Source of the DNA: Roseiarcus sp037446355
GTDB lineage: Bacteria; Pseudomonadota; Alphaproteobacteria; Rhizobiales; Beijerinckiaceae
Length of the DNA stretch: 64,000 nucleotides
Direction of reading: 5' to 3'
Assembly: GCA_037446355.1 (NCBI GenBank)
Contig: JBBIIT010000004.1
Location: 1 to 64,000, forward strand
Part shown: piece after piece, positions 1 through 7,864 of the stretch
Layout of the letters: each line of letters begins with the position of its first letter
Position numbering within the stretch: the stretch's first letter is position 1
Program-made: the position numbers and the translations under genes
The notes under the pieces: generated by a model
Told to the model about the DNA's origin: nothing
What the model saw: only the letters and a program-made list of their open reading frames with translations
Database searches by the model: none

Positions 1-1478
1 ACGAACCGTCCGGCGACGGCGTTGGCGTAACCAAGGTTCTTCGCGACGTTCTGCAATACGCCGTAGCGCCGGTTGTTGAATACGAAGAAGATGACACGGG
101 CGCGATAGCGCGCCGCGCTCCACAGCGCCTGTGGCGAATACATCGCGCCGCCGTCGCCGACGAACGAGGCGACCCAGCCTCCGCGTGCGAGCGAGGCGCC
201 GACCGCGGCCGGCATGTTGCAGCCGAGCACGCCGCCGCGCGCGAAGAAATAACGCCCCGGCTCGGTCGTCAGCAGATCCTGCACGCGCCCGAAGGTGGCG
301 GCGGAATCGTTGGCGATCAGAACGTCGGGAGGTAGTGCGTCGAGACACGCCAGCACCGCCGCGTCCGGCGAAAGTGGCAGGTTCGCGCTCTCGGCCAGGA
401 TGTCGTCGCGCAGCGAGCGCATCGCTTCCGTTTTGGCCGCAGCGCGCGCCGCCAGTCGCTGCGCGACCCTCGAAGCGTCGAGCCGCCCTCGCAGCGCTGT
501 GGCCGCCGCCGCCAACGTCGCGCCGATGTCGCCGATGAGCGCCATGTCGGCGGCGTGTTCGCGCCCGAACGCGTCGGCGTTGTCGGCGACATGCAGAACC
601 GCGACGCCATCAGGCACGGGACGCGCCTCGCGATAGGGATAAGCGACAAACACACGACCGCCGACGAGCACGATCGCTTGAGCGTCGGTGAGGCGCTCGC
701 GCATCGCCGCGAAGTCGGGCTTCATCACGCCGGCCCAGCAGGGATGCGCAGAGGGAAAGGCCGCGCGCGAGGTGAGTTGCGTGCCCATCACCGCGAAACC
801 GCCCGCCTCGGCGAAAGCGACCAGCCCCTCGCTCACCGAAGCGGAGAGATCGTCGCCAAGCAGCACCATGACTTTCTCGGAATCGTAGTTCGCGAGTCTT
901 TCGGCCAACTTCACAGCGTCGGGCGAGGCGCCGCGTCTGGGGCTCGCGGAAGCCGGCGGCGCCGGACCCTCGACTTCCTGATCGAGCACATCCATCGGCA
1001 GCGACAGAAAAACCGGGCCGCACGGCGGCGTGCGCGCAATGGCGAAGGCGCGCCGTAAAGCCTGGCCGACATCCTCGCCGCGCCGCACTTCCCTCGCCCA
1101 TTTCGTCACCGGCGCCGCGAGCGCGACGAGATCGCCCGACAGCCACGGTTCGGTCGCGAGATGGCGGGTGTCCTGCTGGCCCGCCGTGACGACCAGCGGC
1201 GTTTCGCTCGCTTTGGAGGCGACCAGCACGCCCATCGCATTGCCGAGCCCGCCCATCGCGTGAAGATTGACGAAGCCGGCGCGGCCCGAGGTCAGCGCCC
1301 AGCCGTCCGCCATGCCGACCGCCGTCGCTTCCTGCAAGCCGAGCACGTATTGAATGTCCGGCGCGTCGGCCAGCGCGTCCATCAGCGGCATCTCGGTCGA
1401 GCCAGGATTGCCGAAGATATGCGTGACGCCTTCGTCGCGCAGGATATCGAGCAGGATGTCGCGGGCGCGGCGGGTCAT
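1..1478 (-). CDS. ThDP-dependent decarboxylase/acetolactate-synthase-like enzyme (3' end cut by window)
   Basis: About 492 codons are visible; the C-terminus lies outside the left edge. The N-terminus reads MTRRARDILLDILRDEG, followed by HIFGNPGSTEMPLMDAL and LQEATAVGMADGWA, which carries the conserved ThDP-activating Glu. Near the edge GDGGAMYSPQAL and then FNNRRYG form the ThDP/Mg binding motif (GDG...NN). Family knowledge: benzoylformate decarboxylase, acetolactate synthase and related enzymes share this fold; the GNPGS opening resembles benzoylformate decarboxylase-type proteins. Substrate is not resolved. The ATG has an AGGAGAA ribosome site 4-10 bases upstream. It is divergent from an Lrp-type regulator, which may control it (inference). 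Confidence 0.85.
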   Translation of the reverse strand, partial: MTRRARDILLDILRDEGVTHIFGNPGSTEMPLMDALADAPDIQYVLGLQEATAVGMADGWALTSGRAGFVNLHAMGGLGNAMGVLVASKASETPLVVTAGQQDTRHLATEPWLSGDLVALAAPVTKWAREVRRGEDVGQALRRAFAIARTPPCGPVFLSLPMDVLDQEVEGPAPPASASPRRGASPDAVKLAERLANYDSEKVMVLLGDDLSASVSEGLVAFAEAGGFAVMGTQLTSRAAFPSAHPCWAGVMKPDFAAMRERLTDAQAIVLVGGRVFVAYPYREARPVPDGVAVLHVADNADAFGREHAADMALIGDIGATLAAAATALRGRLDASRVAQRLAARAAAKTEAMRSLRDDILAESANLPLSPDAAVLACLDALPPDVLIANDSAATFGRVQDLLTTEPGRYFFARGGVLGCNMPAAVGASLARGGWVASFVGDGGAMYSPQALWSAARYRARVIFFVFNNRRYGVLQNVAKNLGYANAVAGRF

Positions 1479-1609
1479 GAGCTTCTCCTTGAATGGCCGC
1501 GCCAACTTAACCCGGCGCGCTCGCAATCGGTTGGCGAACCGCGCGCGACTGGCGAGCCTTCACGCAATCGGCTAGCGTCGCGCAAATCGCTTTGGGCGGA
1601 AAATTGCGC

Positions 1610-2074
1610 ATGGATGAAATCGACCGCAGGATTTTGCGTGAGCTGGCGGCGGATTCTTCGTTCACCAACCAGGATCTCGCGGCGCGGGTCGGCCTCTCGC
1701 CCTCGCCCTGCCTGCGCCGCGTGCGCGCGCTGGAGGAAGCTGGAACCATCCTCGGTTATTCCGCCCGCATCGACGAGGCCGCGCTCGGCGCCGGTTTCGT
1801 CGCCTATGTCGAAGTTCGGTTGGAGCGCCAGTCCGAGGCCTACAGCCAGCGCTTCGAGACCACCGTGCTGTCGCGCCGTGAGGTGATCGACTGCGCTTTC
1901 GTGACCGGCGATTTCGACTATTTGCTCAAAGTCGCGGTCGCCGATCTCGAAGATTTCCACCGCTTCCTCACGCAAACCCTGACCCGCATCGCCGGCGTCG
2001 CCAACACCCGCACGATCATTCCCGTGAAGCGGATTAAGGAAGGCGGCCGGACGGTTGGAAAGTTGAGGGCTTAG
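1610..2074 (+). CDS. Lrp/AsnC family transcriptional regulator
   Basis: 154 residues starting MDEIDRRILRELAAD; an earlier in-frame TTG at 1592 is less likely because Lrp proteins normally begin at this helix. The first ~60 residues form the winged helix-turn-helix (DLAARVGLSPSPCLRRVRAL), and residues ~65-150 form the RAM effector-binding domain (FVAYVEVRLE, CAFVTGDFDYLLKV, TRTIIPVKRIKEGG). It is divergent from the ThDP enzyme with 131 bases between them. In that gap the 9-mer CGCAATCGG occurs twice (1522-1530 and 1563-1571), about four helical turns apart, which could be half-sites for this regulator (inference). Its stop overlaps the convergent methyltransferase stop in the shared sequence TTAG. 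Confidence 0.9.
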   Translation: MDEIDRRILRELAADSSFTNQDLAARVGLSPSPCLRRVRALEEAGTILGYSARIDEAALGAGFVAYVEVRLERQSEAYSQRFETTVLSRREVIDCAFVTGDFDYLLKVAVADLEDFHRFLTQTLTRIAGVANTRTIIPVKRIKEGGRTVGKLRA

Positions 2075-2643
2075 CCTCTTGCGATCAGCGCAAAATGATA
2101 GGGACAACAATCCGCCAGATCGACCATTTGGGTGTCCGTGAAGCCCGCTTGCGCCATCCACTCCGCGCACTGGCCCGGTTTAGGGCGAATGTCGAGGGAG
2201 GGTCCGCGAGGCGTCGGGATGTCGCTCCGCCAATGCATGACTGAAAGACGTCCCCCGGGCTTCAACACCCGACGAGCCTCGCGCAGCAGAGCGACTGGAC
2301 GCTCCAGATGCAACAAATTGTAAATCATCGCGTGCGCTTGGGAACCGTCGGCTAAGCCGGTCCCGTCATGCACGAAGTCTCGGACCTCCGCGCGCACGTT
2401 CAGCAGCCCGGCGGCGGACGCTTTTCGGCGCACGACAGCTGCCATGTCGGGCTCGATGTCGAACACCGTAACGAGACCCGTTGTCCGCTGCGCGGCGGGA
2501 ATTGTGAAGGTTCCGTAGCCGCAGCCGAACTCGACCAAATCGCCGTCGACATGTCCGGCGAACAACCGATCGAGCGCCGGTTCGGGGGCAAAGAATGTCG
2601 ACCAGTACCCCTCGTCGGGCATTCCGCTGTCGCGCGCTTTCAT
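2071..2643 (-). CDS. Class I SAM-dependent methyltransferase
   Basis: 190 residues starting MKARDSGMPDEGYW. SAM-binding motif I is VEFGCGYGTFTIPAA, followed by an acidic motif II (VFDIEPDMA) and a motif IV-like stretch (AHAMIYNLLHL), then VLKPGGRLSVMHW. This is a Methyltransf_11/25-type Rossmann fold; the acceptor is unknown. It is the third gene of an apparent operon: ArsR-rhodanese, DsrE, methyltransferase, with gaps of 26 and 16 bases. That context suggests a role linked to sulfur or thiol stress (inference). Upstream in-frame extension to 2760 would overlap the DsrE gene and has no homology-like content. Confidence 0.82.
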   Translation of the reverse strand: MKARDSGMPDEGYWSTFFAPEPALDRLFAGHVDGDLVEFGCGYGTFTIPAAQRTTGLVTVFDIEPDMAAVVRRKASAAGLLNVRAEVRDFVHDGTGLADGSQAHAMIYNLLHLERPVALLREARRVLKPGGRLSVMHWRSDIPTPRGPSLDIRPKPGQCAEWMAQAGFTDTQMVDLADCCPYHFALIARG

Positions 2644-2659
2644 GGTCCGCGCCGGCGGC

Positions 2660-3013
2660 TCAAAACACCAGAACCCTGTCGGCGGCGATCGTCGCTTCGG
2701 CGAGAGCGTCCATCGTGCTGCGTTCCGCGCCTTCGACCATCTGATCGGCCGGCAGGCCACGCGCGTCCATGCAAGTTCCGCACAACAGCACCTTGCCGCC
2801 CGCGAGGGTGACGCGCTTCAACATTTTCTCGATATTGTAATAGCCTTCCGGCGTTTTCTGACCAGCGCGGGCAGCGAGCACGGCGTCCGCCATGAGAAAG
2901 ACGGTTACGCTTCCCGCAGGCGCCCGCTTTACAAGCGCTTGGGCCAAGCGCAGGCCGTTGTAAACGCGCTCGTCGCCGTAGGGCGGATCGTTGAGGATCA
3001 ACAAGCTCTTCAT
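2660..3013 (-). CDS. DsrE/TusD-like sulfur-relay family protein
   Basis: 117 residues starting MKSLLILNDPPYGDERVYNGLRLA, the usual DsrE-like first strand and helix. LLCGTCMDARGL near residue 80 carries a CxxC pair where DsrE-type proteins hold the persulfide-carrying cysteine. A GGAGA ribosome site precedes the ATG; the longer ORF (to 3175) has no support. Cytoplasmic. Family knowledge: DsrE/TusD proteins carry or sense sulfane sulfur. Position directly after an ArsR-rhodanese gene supports a sulfur-trafficking role. Confidence 0.87.
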   Translation of the reverse strand: MKSLLILNDPPYGDERVYNGLRLAQALVKRAPAGSVTVFLMADAVLAARAGQKTPEGYYNIEKMLKRVTLAGGKVLLCGTCMDARGLPADQMVEGAERSTMDALAEATIAADRVLVF

Positions 3014-3039
3014 CGCGGTTCTCTCCGGCTTGGGTGACG

Positions 3040-3714
3040 TCAATGGGATTGGCTCACCGGGAGGCCCTCGGCCTTCCATTCGGGAAAGCCGTCGCGCAGG
3101 CGCCGCGCGGCGAAGCCTTTGCGGCGGAGCGTCGCGACGGCCTCGAATGAGAGGACGCAATAGGCGCCGCGACAATAGGCGACGATCTCGTGCGTGGGAT
3201 CGAGTTCGCCGAAGCGGGATTCCAGGCCGCTCAGGGGAATGTTGATGGCGCCCGGCAGGTGCCCAGCCTCGAATTCGTCCTCCGGGCGCACGTCGATGAC
3301 GGTAACGAGACCATCGCGCGATCGGCTTATCAGCTCCTCGCGCGAGACCGGCTCCAGGCTGTCACGCGCCATGAAATACCTACGCACGATCTGTTCGACC
3401 TCGGCGACATTTCGCTCGCCGACGTCGAACAAGGCGCGCATCAGATCGAGCACGCGATCGTCGCTCAGCCGGCAAAGAATGAACTTGCCCTCCCGCCGCG
3501 AGGTGACGAGCCCCGCCCGCTTCAACTGCTGGAGATGCTGCGACGCGTTGGCGATCGATAGGCCGAGGCGCCCCGCGAGCGAATCGACCCCACGCTCGCC
3601 CTGCGCGAGACATTCGAGGATTTCGAGACGATGCGCCGATCCCATGGCGCGCGCGACGGTCGCGAACTCGGTGAACAGCGCTTGTTTCGGTCCGGCCGGC
3701 ACAGTCATTCCCAT
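3040..3714 (-). CDS. ArsR-family regulator fused to a rhodanese domain
   Basis: 224 residues. Residues ~10-100 are an ArsR winged helix (HRLEILECLAQGERGVDSLAGRL, then SIANASQHLQQLKRAGLV). Residues ~124-220 are a rhodanese domain (VIDVRPEDEFEAGHLPGAINIP) with an active-site loop AYCRGAYCVLS, so Cys181 and Cys186 could carry a persulfide or form a disulfide or polysulfide link. Cys35 in the DNA-binding domain could also be redox-active. Family knowledge: this architecture occurs in regulators of sulfur transport and detoxification genes. First gene of a three-gene operon, with a perfect inverted repeat 10-31 bases upstream of the start that suggests autoregulation. Confidence 0.92.
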   Translation of the reverse strand: MGMTVPAGPKQALFTEFATVARAMGSAHRLEILECLAQGERGVDSLAGRLGLSIANASQHLQQLKRAGLVTSRREGKFILCRLSDDRVLDLMRALFDVGERNVAEVEQIVRRYFMARDSLEPVSREELISRSRDGLVTVIDVRPEDEFEAGHLPGAINIPLSGLESRFGELDPTHEIVAYCRGAYCVLSFEAVATLRRKGFAARRLRDGFPEWKAEGLPVSQSH

Positions 3715-3723
3715 TCAAAACAT

Positions 3724-3745
3724 TATTCAATAGAATGATTGAATA
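3724..3745. promoter_or_regulatory. Probable ArsR-family operator (inverted repeat)
   Basis: Perfect 8-base arms TATTCAAT and ATTGAATA separated by AGAATG. The AT-rich palindrome stands out from GC-rich surroundings and ends 10 bases upstream of the ArsR-rhodanese start. ArsR proteins bind such AT-rich inverted repeats (with ATTC/GAAT half-sites) over their own promoters. Assignment to this regulator is inferred from position. Confidence 0.65.
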
Positions 3746-3996
3746 TACAGGACGAAGCCAACATTACAAGGGGTGTCGACTCCGGAGGCCGAAACGCCGC
3801 CATCAAGCAAAACATCGAAGCCGTCGCCCGGAGAGTCTGGATCGGACGAGTCCCGCGCCCGAGCGCAGCAGTTACGTATCAGCGAACTTTAGCGGCGCCC
3901 GAGTATGGGCTCGCACCGGGCCCTTGGGCCAGATCGTGCGCCGGCGCAGCGAAATCTTTCGCCCGTCACGCCCTTCTTATGATGTCGCTTCATTCT

Positions 3997-4866
3997 TCAA
4001 CGGGTCGAGATCGAGGAAACCGCGCCGGAAGTGTCGGCGCCGTTGCTGTCGAAGTAGTTGTCGCCGTAACTGGAGATCGGGCCACCGAAATTCGCCACGC
4101 CCGTCGTATTCCCCGCGATGACGTTCTTCGCCAGCCAAAGCGATCCGGCGTTCTCGGTGCTGACCCCGGTGACATTGTTCGAGATCACGCTGTTGGAGAG
4201 GGTCGAATGGGAATAGCCGACGACTATGCCGCTGGAGTTGTTGTTGACGGTGAGCCTATCCATGACGACGGGAAGGTTGTTGGTCCCATTCACTGGCTGA
4301 ACGAGAAGACCGATATTGCTATTATCGGCGATGGTCGTGTTCGAAACCAGCATGGTGATAGGCTGGTTGGTCGGCTGATAGTACAGCCCAACGCCGGTGA
4401 CGCGCCGGATAACGCAACTGGCGACCGTTATCGTGCCGCCGCTGTTGACCGTAATGCCGGTGTTGGCTCCCCCGAGACCATCGATATCGAGGCCACGGAT
4501 TGTCACGATGTCGCTCGCGCCCGCATTGATCGTGATAATGTCGCCCGAGGTCGCCTGCACGCCCGCGGCGCCAACGCCGTCGTTGACGATGCTGACCGCG
4601 TGGTTGATGACGATCGGTCCGGGGCCATAGGCCCCGGGATCCTTGACGTCGATCTCGGCGCCCGAGGCGACATTGGCGAGCGCGCCGTTCAAAGTGCGGC
4701 AGGGCGTAGCGATTGGGCCGCAAGCCCCGCTGTCAGCGCCCGCGCTGGAGACCCAGGCCCGAGTGAGCGTCCCCGCATCCGCGACGCCCGATTGAAGCGC
4801 GAGGATCAAAGCCAGAGCGGACATTCCACGCAGTGAAGATGAGCACGAGATCACGACGCCCTCCAT
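3997..4866 (-). CDS. Secreted right-handed parallel beta-helix protein
   Basis: About 289 residues from the ATG at 4866 (a TTG at 4872 or ATG at 4824 are alternatives). A hydrophobic signal-peptide core, MSALALILALQSGVADA, ends near residue 33. The rest is repetitive beta-helix sequence rich in Asn, Gly, Val and Ile (for example DIVTIRGLDIDGL, GGTITVASCVIRR, NTTIADNSNIGLLV, NSSGIVVGYSHST), in rungs of ~22-25 residues. No catalytic motif of pectate lyases is obvious. Family knowledge: such proteins are exported glycan-binding or glycan-cleaving proteins. It stands alone between the ArsR operon and gyrA. Ligand unknown. Confidence 0.8.
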   Translation of the reverse strand: MEGVVISCSSSLRGMSALALILALQSGVADAGTLTRAWVSSAGADSGACGPIATPCRTLNGALANVASGAEIDVKDPGAYGPGPIVINHAVSIVNDGVGAAGVQATSGDIITINAGASDIVTIRGLDIDGLGGANTGITVNSGGTITVASCVIRRVTGVGLYYQPTNQPITMLVSNTTIADNSNIGLLVQPVNGTNNLPVVMDRLTVNNNSSGIVVGYSHSTLSNSVISNNVTGVSTENAGSLWLAKNVIAGNTTGVANFGGPISSYGDNYFDSNGADTSGAVSSISTR

Positions 4867-4978
4867 CGCCAAGAGGTCAAGTCAAACATCTTGATACATA
4901 TCCCACTTTTACGATCGGGCACAGCGCGGTCGAGCGGATGACGGGGCGCGGGCGGCGCGCGGCGTCCACTCGAGACCC

Positions 4979-7696
4979 CTACCCTTCCTCGCCCTCCTCG
5001 CTTTCCGGCTCAGAGATGCGTTCGACCGACATCACGCGCTCCGCCTCGGCGGTGTTGAAAACGATGACGCCTTGCGTCGAGCGGCCGGCGATGCGGATGC
5101 CCTCAACCGGGCAGCGGATCAACTGCCCGCCGTCTGTCACCAGCATCACCTCGTCGCCGTGCTCGACCGGGAAGGAGGCGACCAACTTGCCGTTGCGCGC
5201 GTTGACCGCCATCGCGACAATGCCTTTGCCGCCGCGCCCGGTCAGGCGATATTCGAACGACGAGGTGCGCTTGCCGTAGCCGTTCTCCGAAATCGTCAGG
5301 ATGAATTGCTCGGCGGCGGACATCGCGGCGTAGCGGTCCTGACTGAGCGCGCTTGGGGCCGACGATTCGATCTCGGCCTCCGCTTCGGGCGCCTCGTCGG
5401 CTGTCTCGCCCGCCATCGCGCGGCGCATTTTCAGATAGGCGACCCGCTCGTCACTGGTCGCTTCGAATTCGCGCAGGATCGCCTGCGAGATCACGCTGTC
5501 GCCGTCGGCGAGCGCAACGCCGCGCACGCCCATGGAGTCGCGGCCCTTGAACACGCGCACGTCGTCGACCCCGAAGCGGATGCACTGGCCATGCGCGGTC
5601 GTCAGCAGCACGTCGTCGCGTTCCGAGCAGACGGCGACGTCGACAATGCCTTCGCCCTCGTCGAGTTTCATCGCGATCTTGCCAGCGCGGTTCACCTGCG
5701 CGAAGTCGGAGAGTTTGTTGCGCCTCACCGTGCCGCGCGTCGTCGCGAACATCACGTCGAGCGCCTCCCAGCTCGCCTCGTCCTCGGGCAGCGGCATGAT
5801 CGTGGTGATCCGCTCGCCCTGTTCGAGCGGCAGCATGTTGACGAGCGCCTTGCCGCGCGACTGCGGCTGCGACAGCGGCAATCGCCAGACTTTCTCTTTG
5901 TAGACCTGCCCTTTGGAGGAGAAGTACAGCACCGGCTGATGCGTGGAAGCGACAAACAGGCGGGCGACGAAATCCTCATCTTTGGTCGCCATGCCGGAAC
6001 GGCCCTTGCCGCCACGCCGTTGCGCGCGATAGGTCGAGAGCGGCACGCGCTTGATGTAGCCGGCGTGGCTGACGAGCACGACCATGTCTTCGCGCTGGAT
6101 CAGATCCTCGTCGTCCATGTCGGCTTCGGAATCGAGAATTTCCGTGCGCCGCTTGTCGGCGAACTGCGTCTTCACCGCGTTGAGTTCGTCGCGGATGATG
6201 CCCATCAAGCGAACGCGCGAGGAGAGGATGTCGAGATAATCCACAATCTCAACCGCGAGCTTGTTGAGCGCCTCGGCGATTTCGTCGCGACCGAGCGCGG
6301 TCAGGCGCGCCAGCCTCAATTCCAGAATCGCGCGCGCCTGCGTGTCCGATAGACGGATGGTTCCGTCCTCAGCCAGAACGTGGCGGGGATCGGCGATGAG
6401 GCCGATCAGCGGCGCCATGTCGCGCGCCGGCCAGGTGCGCTCCATCAACGCGACGCGCGCCGTGGCGGTGTCGGGCGAGGTGCGTATCAGGCGGATCACT
6501 TCGTCGATATTGGCGACCGCGATGGCGAGGCCGACCTGAATATGGGCGCCGTCGCGCGCCTTGCCGAGCAGATATTTGGTGCGCCGGGTGACGACATCCT
6601 CGCGGAATTCGAGGAACGCGGTCAGCATGTCGTGCAGCGTCATCATCTCGGGACGGCCGCCGTTCAGCGCGATCATGTTGGCGCCGAAGCTCGATTGCAT
6701 CTGCGTGAAGCGCCAGAGCTGATTGAGCACGACGTCGGCGACCGCCTCGCGCTTCAGTTCGATGACGATACGCATTCCGTCGCGATCGGACTCGTCGCGC
6801 AGATCGGAAATGCCTTCGAGCCTCTTCTCGCGCACCAGTTCGGCGATCTTCTCGATTAGGGTCGCCTTGTTCACCTGATAGGGAATTTCGGTGACGATCA
6901 GCGCTTCGCGGTCCTTGCGCACATTTTCGGTATGAACCTTGGCCCGCATGATGATCGAACCGCGCCCGGTCGCGTAGGCCGAGCGGATGCCGGTACGACC
7001 CAAGATCGCCGCGCCGGTCGGGAAGTCGGGGCCGGGAATATGCTCCATCAGTTCTTCGACGGACATGTCCGGCTTGTCCATCAGCGCCAGCGCCGCGTCG
7101 ATGGTCTCGCCCAGATTATGCGGCGGAATGTTGGTCGCCATCCCGACCGCGATGCCGCCGGCGCCGTTGACAAGCAGATTGGGGAAACGCGCCGGAAGAA
7201 CCGTCGGCTCCAGTTCCTTCTCGTCATAGTTCGGCTTGAAATCGACCGTGTCCTTATCGAGGTCTTCGAGCAGCGATAGGGCGACCTTCTCGAGCCTCGC
7301 CTCGGTGTAACGGGAGGCCGCCGGCGGGTCGCCGTCGACCGAACCGAAATTGCCCTGCCCGTCGACCAGCGGCGCGCGCATGGAAAAATCCTGCGCCATG
7401 CGCACCAGCGCGTCGTAGATCGCCAGATCGCCGTGCGGATGGAACTTACCCATCGTGTCGCCGACGGTGCGAGACGACTTGTTGTAGGATTTTTCCGGCG
7501 TGAAGCCGAGTTCGCTCATCGCGTAAAGGATGCGCCGATGCACCGGCTTCAGGCCGTCGCGCACATCGGGCAGCGCGCGGCTGACGATGACGCTCATCGC
7601 GTAATCGAGATAACTGCGCTTCATCTCATCGAGAATGGATACGGGCTTGATGTCGGAGCCGCCGCCGGCGGGCCGTTCGTCCTTTTTGTCGGTCAA
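4979..7696 (-). CDS. gyrA: DNA gyrase subunit A
   Basis: 905 residues with a TTG start. The N-terminal breakage-reunion domain begins ILDEMKRSYLDYAMSVIVSRALPDVRDG and includes the winged-helix HPHGD motif and the catalytic tyrosine in AASRYTEARLEKV. The GyrA-box QRRGGKGRSG and six-bladed C-terminal DNA-wrapping repeats follow, with an acidic tail. The protein nicks and passes duplex DNA with GyrB to introduce negative supercoils. Its quinolone-resistance region reads HPHGDLAIYDALVRM: Leu sits where E. coli has Ser83, while the Asp87 equivalent is kept. Monocistronic, 168 bases downstream of the divergent-free gap before the acyl-CoA ligase gene. Confidence 0.98.
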   Translation of the reverse strand: MTDKKDERPAGGGSDIKPVSILDEMKRSYLDYAMSVIVSRALPDVRDGLKPVHRRILYAMSELGFTPEKSYNKSSRTVGDTMGKFHPHGDLAIYDALVRMAQDFSMRAPLVDGQGNFGSVDGDPPAASRYTEARLEKVALSLLEDLDKDTVDFKPNYDEKELEPTVLPARFPNLLVNGAGGIAVGMATNIPPHNLGETIDAALALMDKPDMSVEELMEHIPGPDFPTGAAILGRTGIRSAYATGRGSIIMRAKVHTENVRKDREALIVTEIPYQVNKATLIEKIAELVREKRLEGISDLRDESDRDGMRIVIELKREAVADVVLNQLWRFTQMQSSFGANMIALNGGRPEMMTLHDMLTAFLEFREDVVTRRTKYLLGKARDGAHIQVGLAIAVANIDEVIRLIRTSPDTATARVALMERTWPARDMAPLIGLIADPRHVLAEDGTIRLSDTQARAILELRLARLTALGRDEIAEALNKLAVEIVDYLDILSSRVRLMGIIRDELNAVKTQFADKRRTEILDSEADMDDEDLIQREDMVVLVSHAGYIKRVPLSTYRAQRRGGKGRSGMATKDEDFVARLFVASTHQPVLYFSSKGQVYKEKVWRLPLSQPQSRGKALVNMLPLEQGERITTIMPLPEDEASWEALDVMFATTRGTVRRNKLSDFAQVNRAGKIAMKLDEGEGIVDVAVCSERDDVLLTTAHGQCIRFGVDDVRVFKGRDSMGVRGVALADGDSVISQAILREFEATSDERVAYLKMRRAMAGETADEAPEAEAEIESSAPSALSQDRYAAMSAAEQFILTISENGYGKRTSSFEYRLTGRGGKGIVAMAVNARNGKLVASFPVEHGDEVMLVTDGGQLIRCPVEGIRIAGRSTQGVIVFNTAEAERVMSVERISEPESEEGEEG

Positions 7697-7864
7697 GTCA
7701 GGGGGCGTCCTAGAGTCAGGGATTCGTGAATTCGAGGATATACGATTCGCCTTTTCGACGCCACCCGAGCCCAGCTCGCAGCGAACGTTGCTTATCTTTA
7801 CATATCAATAGCTTGTGACAGAACATCGCGAGAACACGTTGTAGGCGCCTGCCAATCTGAAACA

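Noticed and set aside
3739..4836. 365-codon plus-strand ORF antisense to the beta-helix gene
   Set aside because: The opposite strand has a signal peptide and repetitive beta-helix sequence; this frame is only the mirror of that gene.
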